From Domibacillus sp. (GTDB lineage: Bacteria; Bacillota; Bacilli; Bacillales; Domibacillaceae): a DNA stretch of 13,223 bases. Shown in pieces: positions 1 to 7,264 of the stretch. The position numbers and the translations under genes are program-made. Within the stretch, counting starts at the first letter, position 1. Every line of letters begins with the position of its first letter. The notes below the pieces were generated by a model. It was not told the DNA's origin. It saw nothing but the letters and a program-made list of their open reading frames with translations, and ran no database searches. The stretch spans positions 1 to 13,223 of the forward strand of contig JAPSKG010000038.1 of assembly GCA_031177795.1 (NCBI GenBank), in the 5' to 3' direction.

Positions 1-1126
1 GAAGCGGCTCCCCAATCAACTCCTTCAGCGGTTTTATCGATTGTTTAATTAGGTAATGAAGTTCTCCAAATTCCGTGTTGATTTTTTCTGTGTACATGTT
101 AGATGTGGTTAGGTGATATTTAATTCTGTAGTAAGCTGGCTTCATGTGTATAAAAACCAACCGTACCAAGCTGTCTTTTTCTTTTAATTTAATACAAGAA
201 TTTCGTTCAAATAACAGCAATGTTTCTTCTACAGCTTTCATTAACTCAGGAACAACTTTTTCTGTCAGCACTTCATAGGAAGAAACGTTAGATGTTAAAA
301 GATTAAGGGCAATAAACAAGCGTTCTTCTCTTGGCACATTGTCCTGTTTAAACAAAAGCAACTCAACCGCTTGATACTCTTTTGTATCAGAGATTTCTTC
401 ATAATGAATGCAAAACGCTGCTTCGATGTGTTGGCGCTGTTGAATTCTTGTTAAGATAATCGTGAGAATATAAGGAAGCTGCTTCATTTTTTCATCGGTA
501 AAAGTTAAATTTAATTGTTGTTCGACTTGCTCAAGCCATTCCTGTAAAGCTTCTCTTTCTTTTTTCTTTATGCCTATTGCTTTTTCAACTAATGCTTCTC
601 CATGCTCTTTATTAAGCATGATCTGGACAAGATCTAGCAGCAGCCTTCTTTTCTCAAACTCACTTCCGGTAATTTCATAGCCGTTTTGGCGAGAGTAGCT
701 AATGGCTAACCCATGGCGCTCAAGAAATAGGTGAGCCGTTTTTAAATCGTTTAAGATAGTGTTTTTACTTACCAGCAGAGCACTTGTAAAATGAACAAGT
801 GACAATGAATCTTCCTTACTTAAAATTAACAGCAAAAGCAGCTGGACTCGCTCATTTTCTGATAAAACATATTGACGGCCCGCTTTTTCTTTTGGCGTAT
901 CTGCTTTTAAGTAAGAAAACAGTTCGGTGTGGAGAATGAAACATCCGTTTTTTGCCCGTTCAATTACTGGCAAATCATTTGTTTCCAGCCAGCTGTTTAT
1001 TTTCTCAATGCTGTAGCTGACTTGACGCCGGCTTAATCCATATTTTGCTTCCAGGTCTTTGTTTTTTACATCCGGATTGTAAATCAAATCTTTCAGCAAT
1101 AAACTGCTTCTTTCATCGAGATACAT
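1..1126 (-). CDS. BglG/MtlR-type PRD-domain transcription regulator (partial, C-terminus outside window)
   Basis: This reading frame is open to the window edge and gives 375 residues from the N-terminus. Residues 5-60 look like a helix-turn-helix with the motif YGLSRRQVSYSIEKIN. A second HTH/Mga-like segment covers about 105-165 (LLVSKNTILNDLK). PRD1 follows at about 195-300, then the start of PRD2, which contains HMKPAYYR with H327 at the expected phosphorylation position. The order HTH-HTH-PRD-PRD matches DNA-binding activators such as MtlR, ManR and LicR, not the RNA-binding antiterminators LicT and SacY. Such proteins are controlled by PTS phosphorylation and usually end in EIIB- and EIIA-like domains, which would lie outside the window. 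The start is ATG at 1126, preceded by an unusually G-rich ribosome site (AGGGGGGG). The sugar system it controls cannot be identified here. By spacing, the PRD1 histidine position is isoleucine (I220). Confidence 0.85.
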   Translation of the reverse strand, partial: MYLDERSSLLLKDLIYNPDVKNKDLEAKYGLSRRQVSYSIEKINSWLETNDLPVIERAKNGCFILHTELFSYLKADTPKEKAGRQYVLSENERVQLLLLLILSKEDSLSLVHFTSALLVSKNTILNDLKTAHLFLERHGLAISYSRQNGYEITGSEFEKRRLLLDLVQIMLNKEHGEALVEKAIGIKKKEREALQEWLEQVEQQLNLTFTDEKMKQLPYILTIILTRIQQRQHIEAAFCIHYEEISDTKEYQAVELLLFKQDNVPREERLFIALNLLTSNVSSYEVLTEKVVPELMKAVEETLLLFERNSCIKLKEKDSLVRLVFIHMKPAYYRIKYHLTTSNMYTEKINTEFGELHYLIKQSIKPLKELIGEPL

Positions 1127-1151
1127 TGCTGTGCCCCCCCTGCTTACTTTT

Positions 1152-1207
1152 ATGCTATCATGATTCCGCAACAAAATGTATGCGTTTTCATCCCAGTTTT
1201 TAGTCAA
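1152..1207 (-). promoter_or_regulatory. Possible promoter region of the PRD regulator
   Basis: On the minus strand a TTGACT -35-like box lies at 1202-1207, but no good -10 follows at 17-18 bp. An alternative is an extended -10, TGATAGCAT, with its hexamer at 1152-1157. Both are weak, so the start point is undecided. Either one would be overlapped or closely flanked by the cre site. A perfect 10-bp palindrome CACAATTGTG (1217-1226) lies just upstream of the TTGACT box. Confidence 0.3.
1175..1191 (-). promoter_or_regulatory. cre site (CcpA operator) upstream of the PRD regulator
   Basis: Read on the minus strand, ATGAAAACGCATACATT fits every defined position of the Bacillus cre consensus WTGNAANCGNWWNCAWW. 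It lies about 50 bp upstream of the PRD regulator's ATG, in or next to its likely promoter. Catabolite repression of this gene by CcpA/HPr-Ser-P is therefore inferred. Activators of PTS sugar operons are often cre-controlled, so the placement makes sense. Confidence 0.6.
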
Positions 1208-1230
1208 CACTTTGTACACAATTGTGCTCA

Positions 1231-1266
1231 GTAAGAACAAAAGCTGCCAGAATTTTACTGGCAGCT
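1231..1266 (-). terminator. Intrinsic terminator after the distal SorC-family gene
   Basis: On the minus strand an AGCTGCCAG / CTGGCAGCT stem of 9 bp with a 7-nt loop is followed at once by TTTTGTTCTT. It begins 15 bases beyond the stop codon of the regulator gene. It should end that transcript and separate it from the PRD regulator gene. Confidence 0.85.
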
Positions 1267-1280
1267 CTATGAACACGTAT

Positions 1281-2225
1281 TTAATTTAAAAGAGCCAGCG
1301 CCGTTTGTTCATCGATAATTAATGTTTGAACATACTGGCCTTTCAGCGCTGCTTCAATGCTGTCTGCTTTATAAGTTCCTTCTGCAATTCCAATAACATA
1401 AGGAATTTTTTTTAAATCCCTTAAACGCAGGCCAATAATTCGCTTGTTCAATTCGTGTTCAAGAGGAACGCCGTCTTGATCAAAAAAGCGTGAACCAATG
1501 TCTCCAATGGCTCCTGCTTTTTTCAAGCTTTGAATATCTGACTCTTGAAGGTAGCCAATTTCTTTCATGGTTGATCCTTTATGCGGATTTCCAATGCCGA
1601 TCAAAGCCACTTCTACGTTTTTTCCTTCTTCAAGCACCTGGGCAATATCTTGCATTTGCACAAGCCGTTCCGTTAACTCTTCGGTTTCAACGATGGCCGG
1701 TGCATATAAGTAAGAACAAGAACCGTTCATTTTTTTAGCCAGCTCATAAGCAAGCTGATTTGCATGAATTTCCACGCTTTTGGTTCCCATTCCGCCAACA
1801 AGCGGCACAACATTCATATTTTCCCGGCGCTCAAACGGATATTCTTTTACAACTTCTGCAAGCGTTGTTCCCCATGAAATACCGAGCCTCTTTACATCGC
1901 TTGTCAGGTGCCTTGATAAATAATGAGCCGCCGCCTGGCCAACTGCCCGCCGGACCATATCAGGCGTAAAGCCCATGGACGGCACAACAACGGTGTCTTG
2001 CAGCCCGAATTTTTCTTCAAGCTTTTTCTCCAGCTCAACTGTGTGTACGCTTTCATCTTTTATATACACTTCTACAATGCCAGCATCTTTTGCTTTTTGC
2101 AGCATTTTAGAAATAACCGGACGGGAAACTCCTACTTTTTTGGCAATCTGTTGTTGCGTCCATCCTTCTGTGTAATATAAATTTGCAATTTTTACTAACT
2201 GACGGCGCTCTTCCCAGCTTAACAT
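1281..2225 (-). CDS. SorC-family sugar-binding transcriptional regulator (distal copy)
   Basis: A 314-residue protein with an N-terminal helix-turn-helix at about 20-45 (WTQQQIAKKVGVSRPVISKM), followed by a sugar-binding domain of about 250 residues. Recognisable SorC/DeoR/CggR-type segments are LGISWGTTLAEVV, PLVGGMG, ALIGIGNPHKGS and GDIGSRFFD. Family members are repressors or activators released by phosphorylated sugars; the ligand here is unknown. The ATG start has GAGGG six bases upstream. It is more than half identical by eye to the SorC gene at 2433-3410, which points to tandem duplication and divergence. Unlike that copy, it has a 207-bp upstream gap with its own promoter candidate and a terminator-like hairpin, so it is probably transcribed at least partly on its own. 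The clear terminator downstream makes it the end of its unit. Confidence 0.92.
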   Translation of the reverse strand: MLSWEERRQLVKIANLYYTEGWTQQQIAKKVGVSRPVISKMLQKAKDAGIVEVYIKDESVHTVELEKKLEEKFGLQDTVVVPSMGFTPDMVRRAVGQAAAHYLSRHLTSDVKRLGISWGTTLAEVVKEYPFERRENMNVVPLVGGMGTKSVEIHANQLAYELAKKMNGSCSYLYAPAIVETEELTERLVQMQDIAQVLEEGKNVEVALIGIGNPHKGSTMKEIGYLQESDIQSLKKAGAIGDIGSRFFDQDGVPLEHELNKRIIGLRLRDLKKIPYVIGIAEGTYKADSIEAALKGQYVQTLIIDEQTALALLN

Positions 2226-2304
2226 AAGAATCCCTCTTTTATTATAAAATCATTTTTCTTGAATCCATGTAAAATAGATACAAAGGTCTGGCAGCAGCCT
2301 GACT

Positions 2305-2335
2305 AAATAAAACAAACACCGCAGAAAGTGGCGGT
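2305..2335 (-). terminator. Weak terminator-like hairpin between the two SorC genes (possible attenuator)
   Basis: On the minus strand ACCGC and GCGGT (2331-2335 and 2318-2322) form a 5-bp stem with an 8-nt loop, followed by GTTTGTTTTATTT. It could end the long dehydrogenase/SorC transcript. It also lies downstream of the promoter proposed at 2364-2372 and would then be inside the leader of the distal SorC gene. The short stem makes it a weak terminator. Confidence 0.4.
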
Positions 2336-2349
2336 TATTGTCGAATTGT

Positions 2350-2378
2350 AACTTTTGCTCTTTATTATAACAAAAGTT
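2350..2378. promoter_or_regulatory. Inverted repeat flanking the -10 box (candidate operator)
   Basis: AACTTTTG (2350-2357) and CAAAAGTT (2371-2378) are perfect 8-bp inverted arms around 13 bp that hold the -10 box. Arm centres are 21 bp apart, about two helical turns, as expected for a dimeric or tetrameric repressor. No T-tract follows, so it does not look like a terminator. Autoregulation by a SorC protein is an inference. Confidence 0.4.
2364..2372 (-). promoter_or_regulatory. Extended -10 promoter of the distal SorC gene
   Basis: On the minus strand TGTTATAAT is a perfect consensus -10 with the TGn extension. No good -35 lies 16-18 bp upstream, which extended -10 promoters tolerate. It would give a leader of roughly 130 bases before the ATG at 2225. 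A second TATAAT at 2241-2246 would start transcription inside the ribosome site and is less likely. Confidence 0.5.
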
Positions 2379-2432
2379 TTAATTGATAAGAGGTTTTTCT
2401 TCGTTAGCTTGAAAAGAAAAGCAGCCATTTTT

Positions 2433-3410
2433 CTAAATGTTTACAATTGCAGGTTTAACACTCATTTGTTTTTCTTCAATCAGCTGCGCCGCGGAATTTT
2501 CATCAATCACAAGCACATTCACAATGCCGCTTGCCAAAAGCCCCCTGATGCTTCTTAGCTTGCTTGTTCCATCTGCTATAGCAACCACAGTCGGAATTTG
2601 TTTTAATTGTTCCAAAGAAACTCCCACCACCCGTTTATTAAATGGATGTTGGACTAAAACTCCTTTATCATCAAAAAAACGAAATCCAACATCTCCTGCC
2701 GCTCCTGCTTGTTTTAAAGAAGCCGCATCTTCTCTGCCAAGATAACCAACTTTTTCAAGCGTTGAATCTTCATGCGGGTTTCCAACACCAATTACAGCTA
2801 TTTCTGTTTGTGCACCTTCTTGAAGTACGCTGTTTACATCAGCCATCTGCAAAAAATAATTTTTCATTTCTTCCGAGTCAACAATGGCAGGTGCGTATAA
2901 ATACGAGCAAGAAGCTTGTGTTTTTTTAGCCAGCTCATACGCAAGGTGGTTGGCGTGGATATCAACTGATTCCCTGCCCATTCCTCCTTCTAGCGGAACA
3001 ATATGCAAGTCGTTCCGCTTTTCGAACGGATAGTGCTTTACAAACTCTGCAAGTGTTGTTCCCCATGAAATGCCCAAACGGTGAATGTGTTTTGCTTTTT
3101 TGGCAACATAGCATGCGCCGGCTGATGCAACGGCACTTTTCATCGTCTCGCCTTGTGCGTGGCTTGTTGGTACAACAACTGCTTCTTCAAGGCTAAATGC
3201 TTTTTCTAGCTTTTGCTCAAGTGCCACTGTATGAACCGTTTCATCTTTAATAAAAACTTCTATGACACCTGTATCTTTCGCTTTTTGAAGCAATCGGGAG
3301 ACAATTGGCCGGGACATGCCAATTTTTTTTGAAATTTGCGCCTGTGTCCATTCATCATGGTAATAAAGCGATGCTGTTCGCACCATTAATTTTTGTTCAT
3401 CCTGCCCCAC
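2433..3410 (-). CDS. SorC-family sugar-binding transcriptional regulator (operon-proximal copy)
   Basis: A 325-residue protein with a helix-turn-helix at about 21-43 (WTQAQISKKIGMSRPIVSRL) and a SorC-type effector domain showing LGISWGTTLAEFV, GGMG, VIGVGNPHEDS and GDVGFRFF. I place the start at GTG 3410 because AGGGAGGG (3417-3424) ends six bases before it. The in-frame TTG at 3416 touches the Shine-Dalgarno and is poorly placed; it would add two residues. The gene begins only 31 bases after the E3 stop codon with no terminator between, so it is probably the fifth cistron of the dehydrogenase operon and its likely regulator. Whether it activates or represses is not visible. It is a close paralog of the gene at 1281-2225. 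Confidence 0.9.
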   Translation of the reverse strand: MGQDEQKLMVRTASLYYHDEWTQAQISKKIGMSRPIVSRLLQKAKDTGVIEVFIKDETVHTVALEQKLEKAFSLEEAVVVPTSHAQGETMKSAVASAGACYVAKKAKHIHRLGISWGTTLAEFVKHYPFEKRNDLHIVPLEGGMGRESVDIHANHLAYELAKKTQASCSYLYAPAIVDSEEMKNYFLQMADVNSVLQEGAQTEIAVIGVGNPHEDSTLEKVGYLGREDAASLKQAGAAGDVGFRFFDDKGVLVQHPFNKRVVGVSLEQLKQIPTVVAIADGTSKLRSIRGLLASGIVNVLVIDENSAAQLIEEKQMSVKPAIVNI

Positions 3411-3416
3411 GGCCAA

Positions 3417-3424
3417 CCCTCCCT
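3417..3424 (-). promoter_or_regulatory. Ribosome binding site deciding the SorC start
   Basis: AGGGAGGG on the minus strand directly abuts a TTG codon (3416) and lies six bases before GTG (3410). Normal spacing selects GTG. Confidence 0.6.
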
Positions 3425-3441
3425 TTTTTCGTATATATTGC

Positions 3442-4866
3442 TTATTTTCCGGCTAAAACCGCTTCTTTTTTCGGACCGCCTGCTTCTTTTTGAAGTTTAT
3501 GGACGATTGTAACGGCTGCTTCAAAAAATGTTTCAGATATTGTTGGATGCGGATGAATCATTTTGGCTGCTTCTTCTACGGTTCCTTCAAGATACATAAA
3601 CGCTGATGCTTCAGAAATCATTTCTGTGACATGAGAGCCTGCCATAACCACACCGATAATTTCACCGTATTTCGCTTCATACAGCACTTTTGTAAATCCT
3701 TCTGGTTCGCCCGCCGCAAGAGCTTTTCCGCTTCCTGCAAAATCAAATTTTTCAACCCGCACTTCAATGCCTTGTTTTTTCGCTTCTTCTTCTGTCAGCC
3801 CAACACTTGCAATTTCCGGCAATGTATAAATACAGCGCGGCATTACTTTGTAATCGATTTTATCTGGAATGCCTGCTGCGTTGTTTACTGCCACTACACC
3901 TTCTGCACTCGCCGCATGGGCAAGCTGCCAGCCGCCAATTACATCGCCGGCTGCGTATACGTTTGCGACACTTGTTTCCATTTTTTCGTTTACTTGAATA
4001 AACGGGCCATTCATGGCTAATGACAGATCAGCAGCTGCTGACAAATTTGGCCGGCGCCCTGTGCTGACAAGCAGTGTTTCTGCTTCAACTGTAAACTCTT
4101 TTCCTTTTGAATCAGTGCATACAACCGTTTTTACCCCATTTTCTTCACGAACAGATTGAACTTTTGCACTTGTGTGAAGCTTAACCCCTTTTTTCTTCAA
4201 TGCTTTTGCCAGCAGCTTTGAGGCTTCAGCGTCTTCTGTTGGCACAATCCGGTCAGCTGCTTCTACAACAACTACGTCAGATTGCAAGGAAGAAAAAATA
4301 CAAGCAAACTCTACCCCAATAACACCGCCACCAATAATGACCACTGATTTTGGAATATCTGCTATGTCGAATATCGTATCGCTTGTGTCAAACTGAACAG
4401 TATCCAGTCCTGGAATTGGCGGGACAGCTGGTGTAGAACCTGTAGCAATAACTACTTTTTCTGCTTGGATCGTTTCTTGCCCGGCTTCCGTTTTAATTGT
4501 AACGTGTCCGTTTTCCTGCACAGAACCAAAGCCATTGTATACATCAATTTTTCCCTGGCTCAGCAAAAACGCAATTCCGCCGCGTAAACGTTCGATTACG
4601 TCGTTTTTCCGTTTCTTCATTTTGTCAAAAGAAAGCGTCAGGGAACCCGTTTCGATTCCCCAATTTTTAGCTTTTTCTATGGACTCAATAATTTCTGCAT
4701 GCTTTAACAGCGTTTTGGATGGAATGCAGCCGCGATTCAAGCAAGTGCCTCCTAAAAAGTCCGCTTCAACCAGCGCTGTTTTTTTGCCGAGTTCTGCCGC
4801 ATGAAGTGCTGCTACATAGCCTCCTGGACCGCCGCCGACAATGACGATTTCATATTGTTTAGTCAT
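3442..4866 (-). CDS. lpdA: Dihydrolipoyl dehydrogenase, E3 subunit
   Basis: A 474-residue flavoprotein that reoxidises the E2 lipoyl arm, passing electrons through a redox disulfide and FAD to NAD+. The FAD fingerprint VIVGGGPGGYVAA opens the protein. The redox pair is C42/C47 in GGTCLNRGCIPSK. The NAD-binding motif IIGGGVIGVEFA lies near 180 and the second FAD motif is VYAAGDVIGG. The C-terminal dimerisation domain holds the catalytic H440 and E445 in HPHPTISE. Length and motifs are normal for the family. The start is ATG 4866, chosen because GAGGTG (4873-4878) sits six bases ahead; an in-frame GTG at 4875 is part of that Shine-Dalgarno. The E2 stop codon is 13 bases upstream, indicating tight co-transcription. 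A short lysine-rich tail follows the core fold. Confidence 0.95.
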   Translation of the reverse strand: MTKQYEIVIVGGGPGGYVAALHAAELGKKTALVEADFLGGTCLNRGCIPSKTLLKHAEIIESIEKAKNWGIETGSLTLSFDKMKKRKNDVIERLRGGIAFLLSQGKIDVYNGFGSVQENGHVTIKTEAGQETIQAEKVVIATGSTPAVPPIPGLDTVQFDTSDTIFDIADIPKSVVIIGGGVIGVEFACIFSSLQSDVVVVEAADRIVPTEDAEASKLLAKALKKKGVKLHTSAKVQSVREENGVKTVVCTDSKGKEFTVEAETLLVSTGRRPNLSAAADLSLAMNGPFIQVNEKMETSVANVYAAGDVIGGWQLAHAASAEGVVAVNNAAGIPDKIDYKVMPRCIYTLPEIASVGLTEEEAKKQGIEVRVEKFDFAGSGKALAAGEPEGFTKVLYEAKYGEIIGVVMAGSHVTEMISEASAFMYLEGTVEEAAKMIHPHPTISETFFEAAVTIVHKLQKEAGGPKKEAVLAGK

Positions 4867-4872
4867 CGTATT

Positions 4873-4878
4873 CACCTC
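4873..4878 (-). promoter_or_regulatory. Ribosome binding site deciding the E3 start
   Basis: GAGGTG on the minus strand is six bases before ATG 4866. The GTG within it (4873-4875) is in frame but would have no ribosome site of its own. Confidence 0.65.
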
Positions 4879-4879
4879 A

Positions 4880-6220
4880 TTATACGAGCAGTTCGTATGG
4901 ATTTTCTAAAATATCTTTTAATTCTGTTAAAAACGCAGCCGCCGGCGCGCCGTCGATTACACGGTGGTCAAAAGACAAGCTAAGCGTCATCATCGGGCGA
5001 ATTTCCAGAGCGCCATTTACCGCAACCGGCTTATCTTGCATGCGGCCCACTCCTAAAATTGCACTTTCCGGCTGGTTGATAACCGGTGTAAACATATCAA
5101 CGGCATACATGCCAACGTTGCTGATTGTAAACGTAGAACCTTTCATTTGGTCCGGACGCAGCTTGTTTTCGCGTGCCAGCTTCCCAATTTCCTTTGCATC
5201 CTGCGTCAATTCTGACAGTCCTTTTGCCAGCACATCTTTAATAACTGGTACCATTAAGCCGTCTTGAACAGCAACGGCAAGGCCAAGATGCACGTGACCG
5301 TGCTGCACAATTTCGTCTCCCTCAAGCGATACGTTGATCTCCGGATGGCGAGAAAGCGCTGCTGCTGTTGCTTTCAGGATAATTTCTGTGTAAGACAAGC
5401 GGAAGCCAGTTTGCTTTTCCACTACCGGCAACAAAGCTGCACGCAACTCTTTTACTTTGGTCATGTCAATTTCGGATGCCATAGTAACATGAGGCGCTGT
5501 TTGTTTGCTTTGTACCATTCGTTCTGCAATTACTTTTCGCATTCCGGACATTTTTTTGCGTGTAGATGTTTCCGGCTCAGAAACCGTTGTTCGTTTTGCT
5601 GAAATCACGTCTTGCTTGACGATTTTCCCGTTTGTGCCGCTTCCCTGAATGCCAGACAAATCCAATTGCTCACTTTCTGCAATTTTTTTGGCAAGTGGTG
5701 TTGCTTTTGTTGAAGCCAGGCTGTTTTCTGCATATGCAGCTACATCTTTTTTGTGTACGCGCCCGTTTGGACCGCTTCCTTGAATAAGCTGCAGTTCCAG
5801 ATTTTCCGTCCGCGCTAGTTTTCTTGCAGCCGGCGTCGCGCGCGGCTTTTCTCCAGTTTCGCTTTGTGCCGGTGCTCCTGCAGCCACCGCTACTGGTTCA
5901 TTTGCTTCTTTTTCTTGTGAAGGAGCTGCTGCTTCTTCTCCCGATCCAGAAACGCCCGGCGGCTCAGCCGGCACCGTTTCGCCTTCTGTTCCAATAAAGC
6001 CAATTACATGGTTCACCGGTACCTGGTCATCTTCCTGAAAATATTTTTTCAGCAAAATCCCTTCATCATATGACTCTACTTCAATATTAATTTTATCTGT
6101 CATAATTTCAAAAAGCGGTTCCCCTATTTCAACGCTTTCCCCTTCTTCTTTAAACCATTGAAGGAGGGTGCCGACCGCCATGGTGCTGCTTAGCTTTGGC
6201 ATAAATATTTCTTGTGCCAT
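4880..6220 (-). CDS. acoC: Dihydrolipoamide acetyltransferase, E2 subunit, with two peripheral-subunit-binding domains
   Basis: A 446-residue core subunit that moves the acyl group from E1 to CoA. Residues 1-78 are a lipoyl domain, with K43 of MTDKINIEVES as the expected lipoylated lysine. A flexible Ala/Pro/Glu/Gly linker covers about 80-125. Two E1/E3-binding domains follow, at about 126-164 (RATPAARKLA, GSGPNGRVHKKDV) and 172-207 (KATPLAKKIA, GSGTNGKIVKQDV). The catalytic domain runs from about 218 to the end, with the active-site H419 and D423 in DHRVIDG. Most bacterial E2 chains carry one binding domain, so the duplication is notable. The ribosome site AAGGAGGG lies eight to nine bases upstream and overlaps the end of the E1 beta gene. 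The substrate could be acetoin or pyruvate; the sequence alone does not settle it, so the symbol is tentative. Confidence 0.9.
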   Translation of the reverse strand: MAQEIFMPKLSSTMAVGTLLQWFKEEGESVEIGEPLFEIMTDKINIEVESYDEGILLKKYFQEDDQVPVNHVIGFIGTEGETVPAEPPGVSGSGEEAAAPSQEKEANEPVAVAAGAPAQSETGEKPRATPAARKLARTENLELQLIQGSGPNGRVHKKDVAAYAENSLASTKATPLAKKIAESEQLDLSGIQGSGTNGKIVKQDVISAKRTTVSEPETSTRKKMSGMRKVIAERMVQSKQTAPHVTMASEIDMTKVKELRAALLPVVEKQTGFRLSYTEIILKATAAALSRHPEINVSLEGDEIVQHGHVHLGLAVAVQDGLMVPVIKDVLAKGLSELTQDAKEIGKLARENKLRPDQMKGSTFTISNVGMYAVDMFTPVINQPESAILGVGRMQDKPVAVNGALEIRPMMTLSLSFDHRVIDGAPAAAFLTELKDILENPYELLV

Positions 6221-6237
6221 ATGTTGTTCCCTCCTTC

Positions 6238-7245
6238 TTATTTGTATTTAACTGTTTCTTTCACAGCTGCAATAATATCTGGAATTTGAGGTGTTGCCGC
6301 TTTTTCAAGAGCCGGGTTGTACGGAATCGGAACCGCAAGTCCTCCAAGGCGCTTGATTGGAGCATCCAGGTAATCAAATGCTTCACTTTCGGCAATCATG
6401 CTTGCAATTTCGCCGCCGATACCCCCGCGCTTCACGGCTTCATGTGCGACAATAAGGCGCCCAGTTTTCTTGACAGACTCAATAATCGTTTCTTCGTCCA
6501 GCGGCACGATCGTGCGCGGATCGATAACTTCAACGCTAATGCCTTCTTTTTCAAGCTCTGCGGCTGCTTCAAGCGCTTTATGCACCATCATCGCTGTAGC
6601 GACAAGTGTAACATCTGTTCCTTCGCGCTTTACGTCCGCTTTGCCAAGAGGAATCGAATACTGTTCTTCCGGAACATGACCAGATGTTTTGTATAGTAAC
6701 TTATGTTCATAAAAAATAACCGGATTGTCGTCATCCATTGCTGCTTTTAAAAGTCCTTTTACATCGTAAGCTGTAGAAGGCTGAACCACTTTCAATCCTG
6801 GAATATGCGCCATCCACGCTTCCAGGCTTTGCGAGTGCTGGGCAGCCGCGCCCGTTCCAGAACCAGAAGGTGTACGAAGCACCATTGGCACTTTTCCTTT
6901 ACCGCCAAACATGTAGCGTGTTTTTGCCGCCTGATTGACCATTTGATCCATGGCAATCGTAATAAAATCCGAGAATTGAAGTTCCAAAATCGGACGCATG
7001 CCGGTTAAAGCAGCCCCAACCGCTGCGCCTGAAATGGCCGCTTCTGAAATAGGTGTGTTTCGTACCCGCTCAGGGCCAAACTCTTCAATCATTCCGCGTG
7101 TAACGCCGAACGCTCCGCCGTAAACACCGATATCTTCTCCTAAAATAAATACATCATCGTTTTGGCGCATTTCCTGGCTCATTGCTTCACGAACCGCTTC
7201 TAAATAGGTAATTTCCCGATTTGTTTTCGTTGAAGTTGTTGTCAT
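6238..7245 (-). CDS. acoB: TPP-dependent acetoin/2-oxoacid dehydrogenase E1, beta subunit
   Basis: A 335-residue transketolase-like subunit that pairs with E1 alpha to decarboxylate or cleave the substrate on thiamine pyrophosphate and acylate the lipoyl arm. Family motifs include VFILGEDIGVYGGAFGVT near the N-terminus, the TPP-site AQHSQSLEAW and the C-terminal transketolase segment VIDPRTIVPLDEETI. The frame stays open upstream into the end of E1 alpha, but AGGAGG (7255-7260) is nine bases ahead of ATG 7245. ATG 7254 abuts that site, so 7245 is the better start; this also removes an apparent overlap with E1 alpha. The E1 alpha stop lies 19 bases upstream and E2 begins 17 bases downstream, so the four enzymes form one tight operon. 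The acetoin assignment follows the E1 alpha reasoning and remains tentative. Confidence 0.92.
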   Translation of the reverse strand: MTTTSTKTNREITYLEAVREAMSQEMRQNDDVFILGEDIGVYGGAFGVTRGMIEEFGPERVRNTPISEAAISGAAVGAALTGMRPILELQFSDFITIAMDQMVNQAAKTRYMFGGKGKVPMVLRTPSGSGTGAAAQHSQSLEAWMAHIPGLKVVQPSTAYDVKGLLKAAMDDDNPVIFYEHKLLYKTSGHVPEEQYSIPLGKADVKREGTDVTLVATAMMVHKALEAAAELEKEGISVEVIDPRTIVPLDEETIIESVKKTGRLIVAHEAVKRGGIGGEIASMIAESEAFDYLDAPIKRLGGLAVPIPYNPALEKAATPQIPDIIAAVKETVKYK

Positions 7246-7254
7246 GATCCTCAT

Positions 7255-7260
7255 CCTCCT
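7255..7260 (-). promoter_or_regulatory. Ribosome binding site deciding the E1 beta start
   Basis: A perfect AGGAGG on the minus strand touches ATG 7254 and is nine bases before ATG 7245, favouring the latter. Confidence 0.65.
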
Positions 7261-7264
7261 CTTT

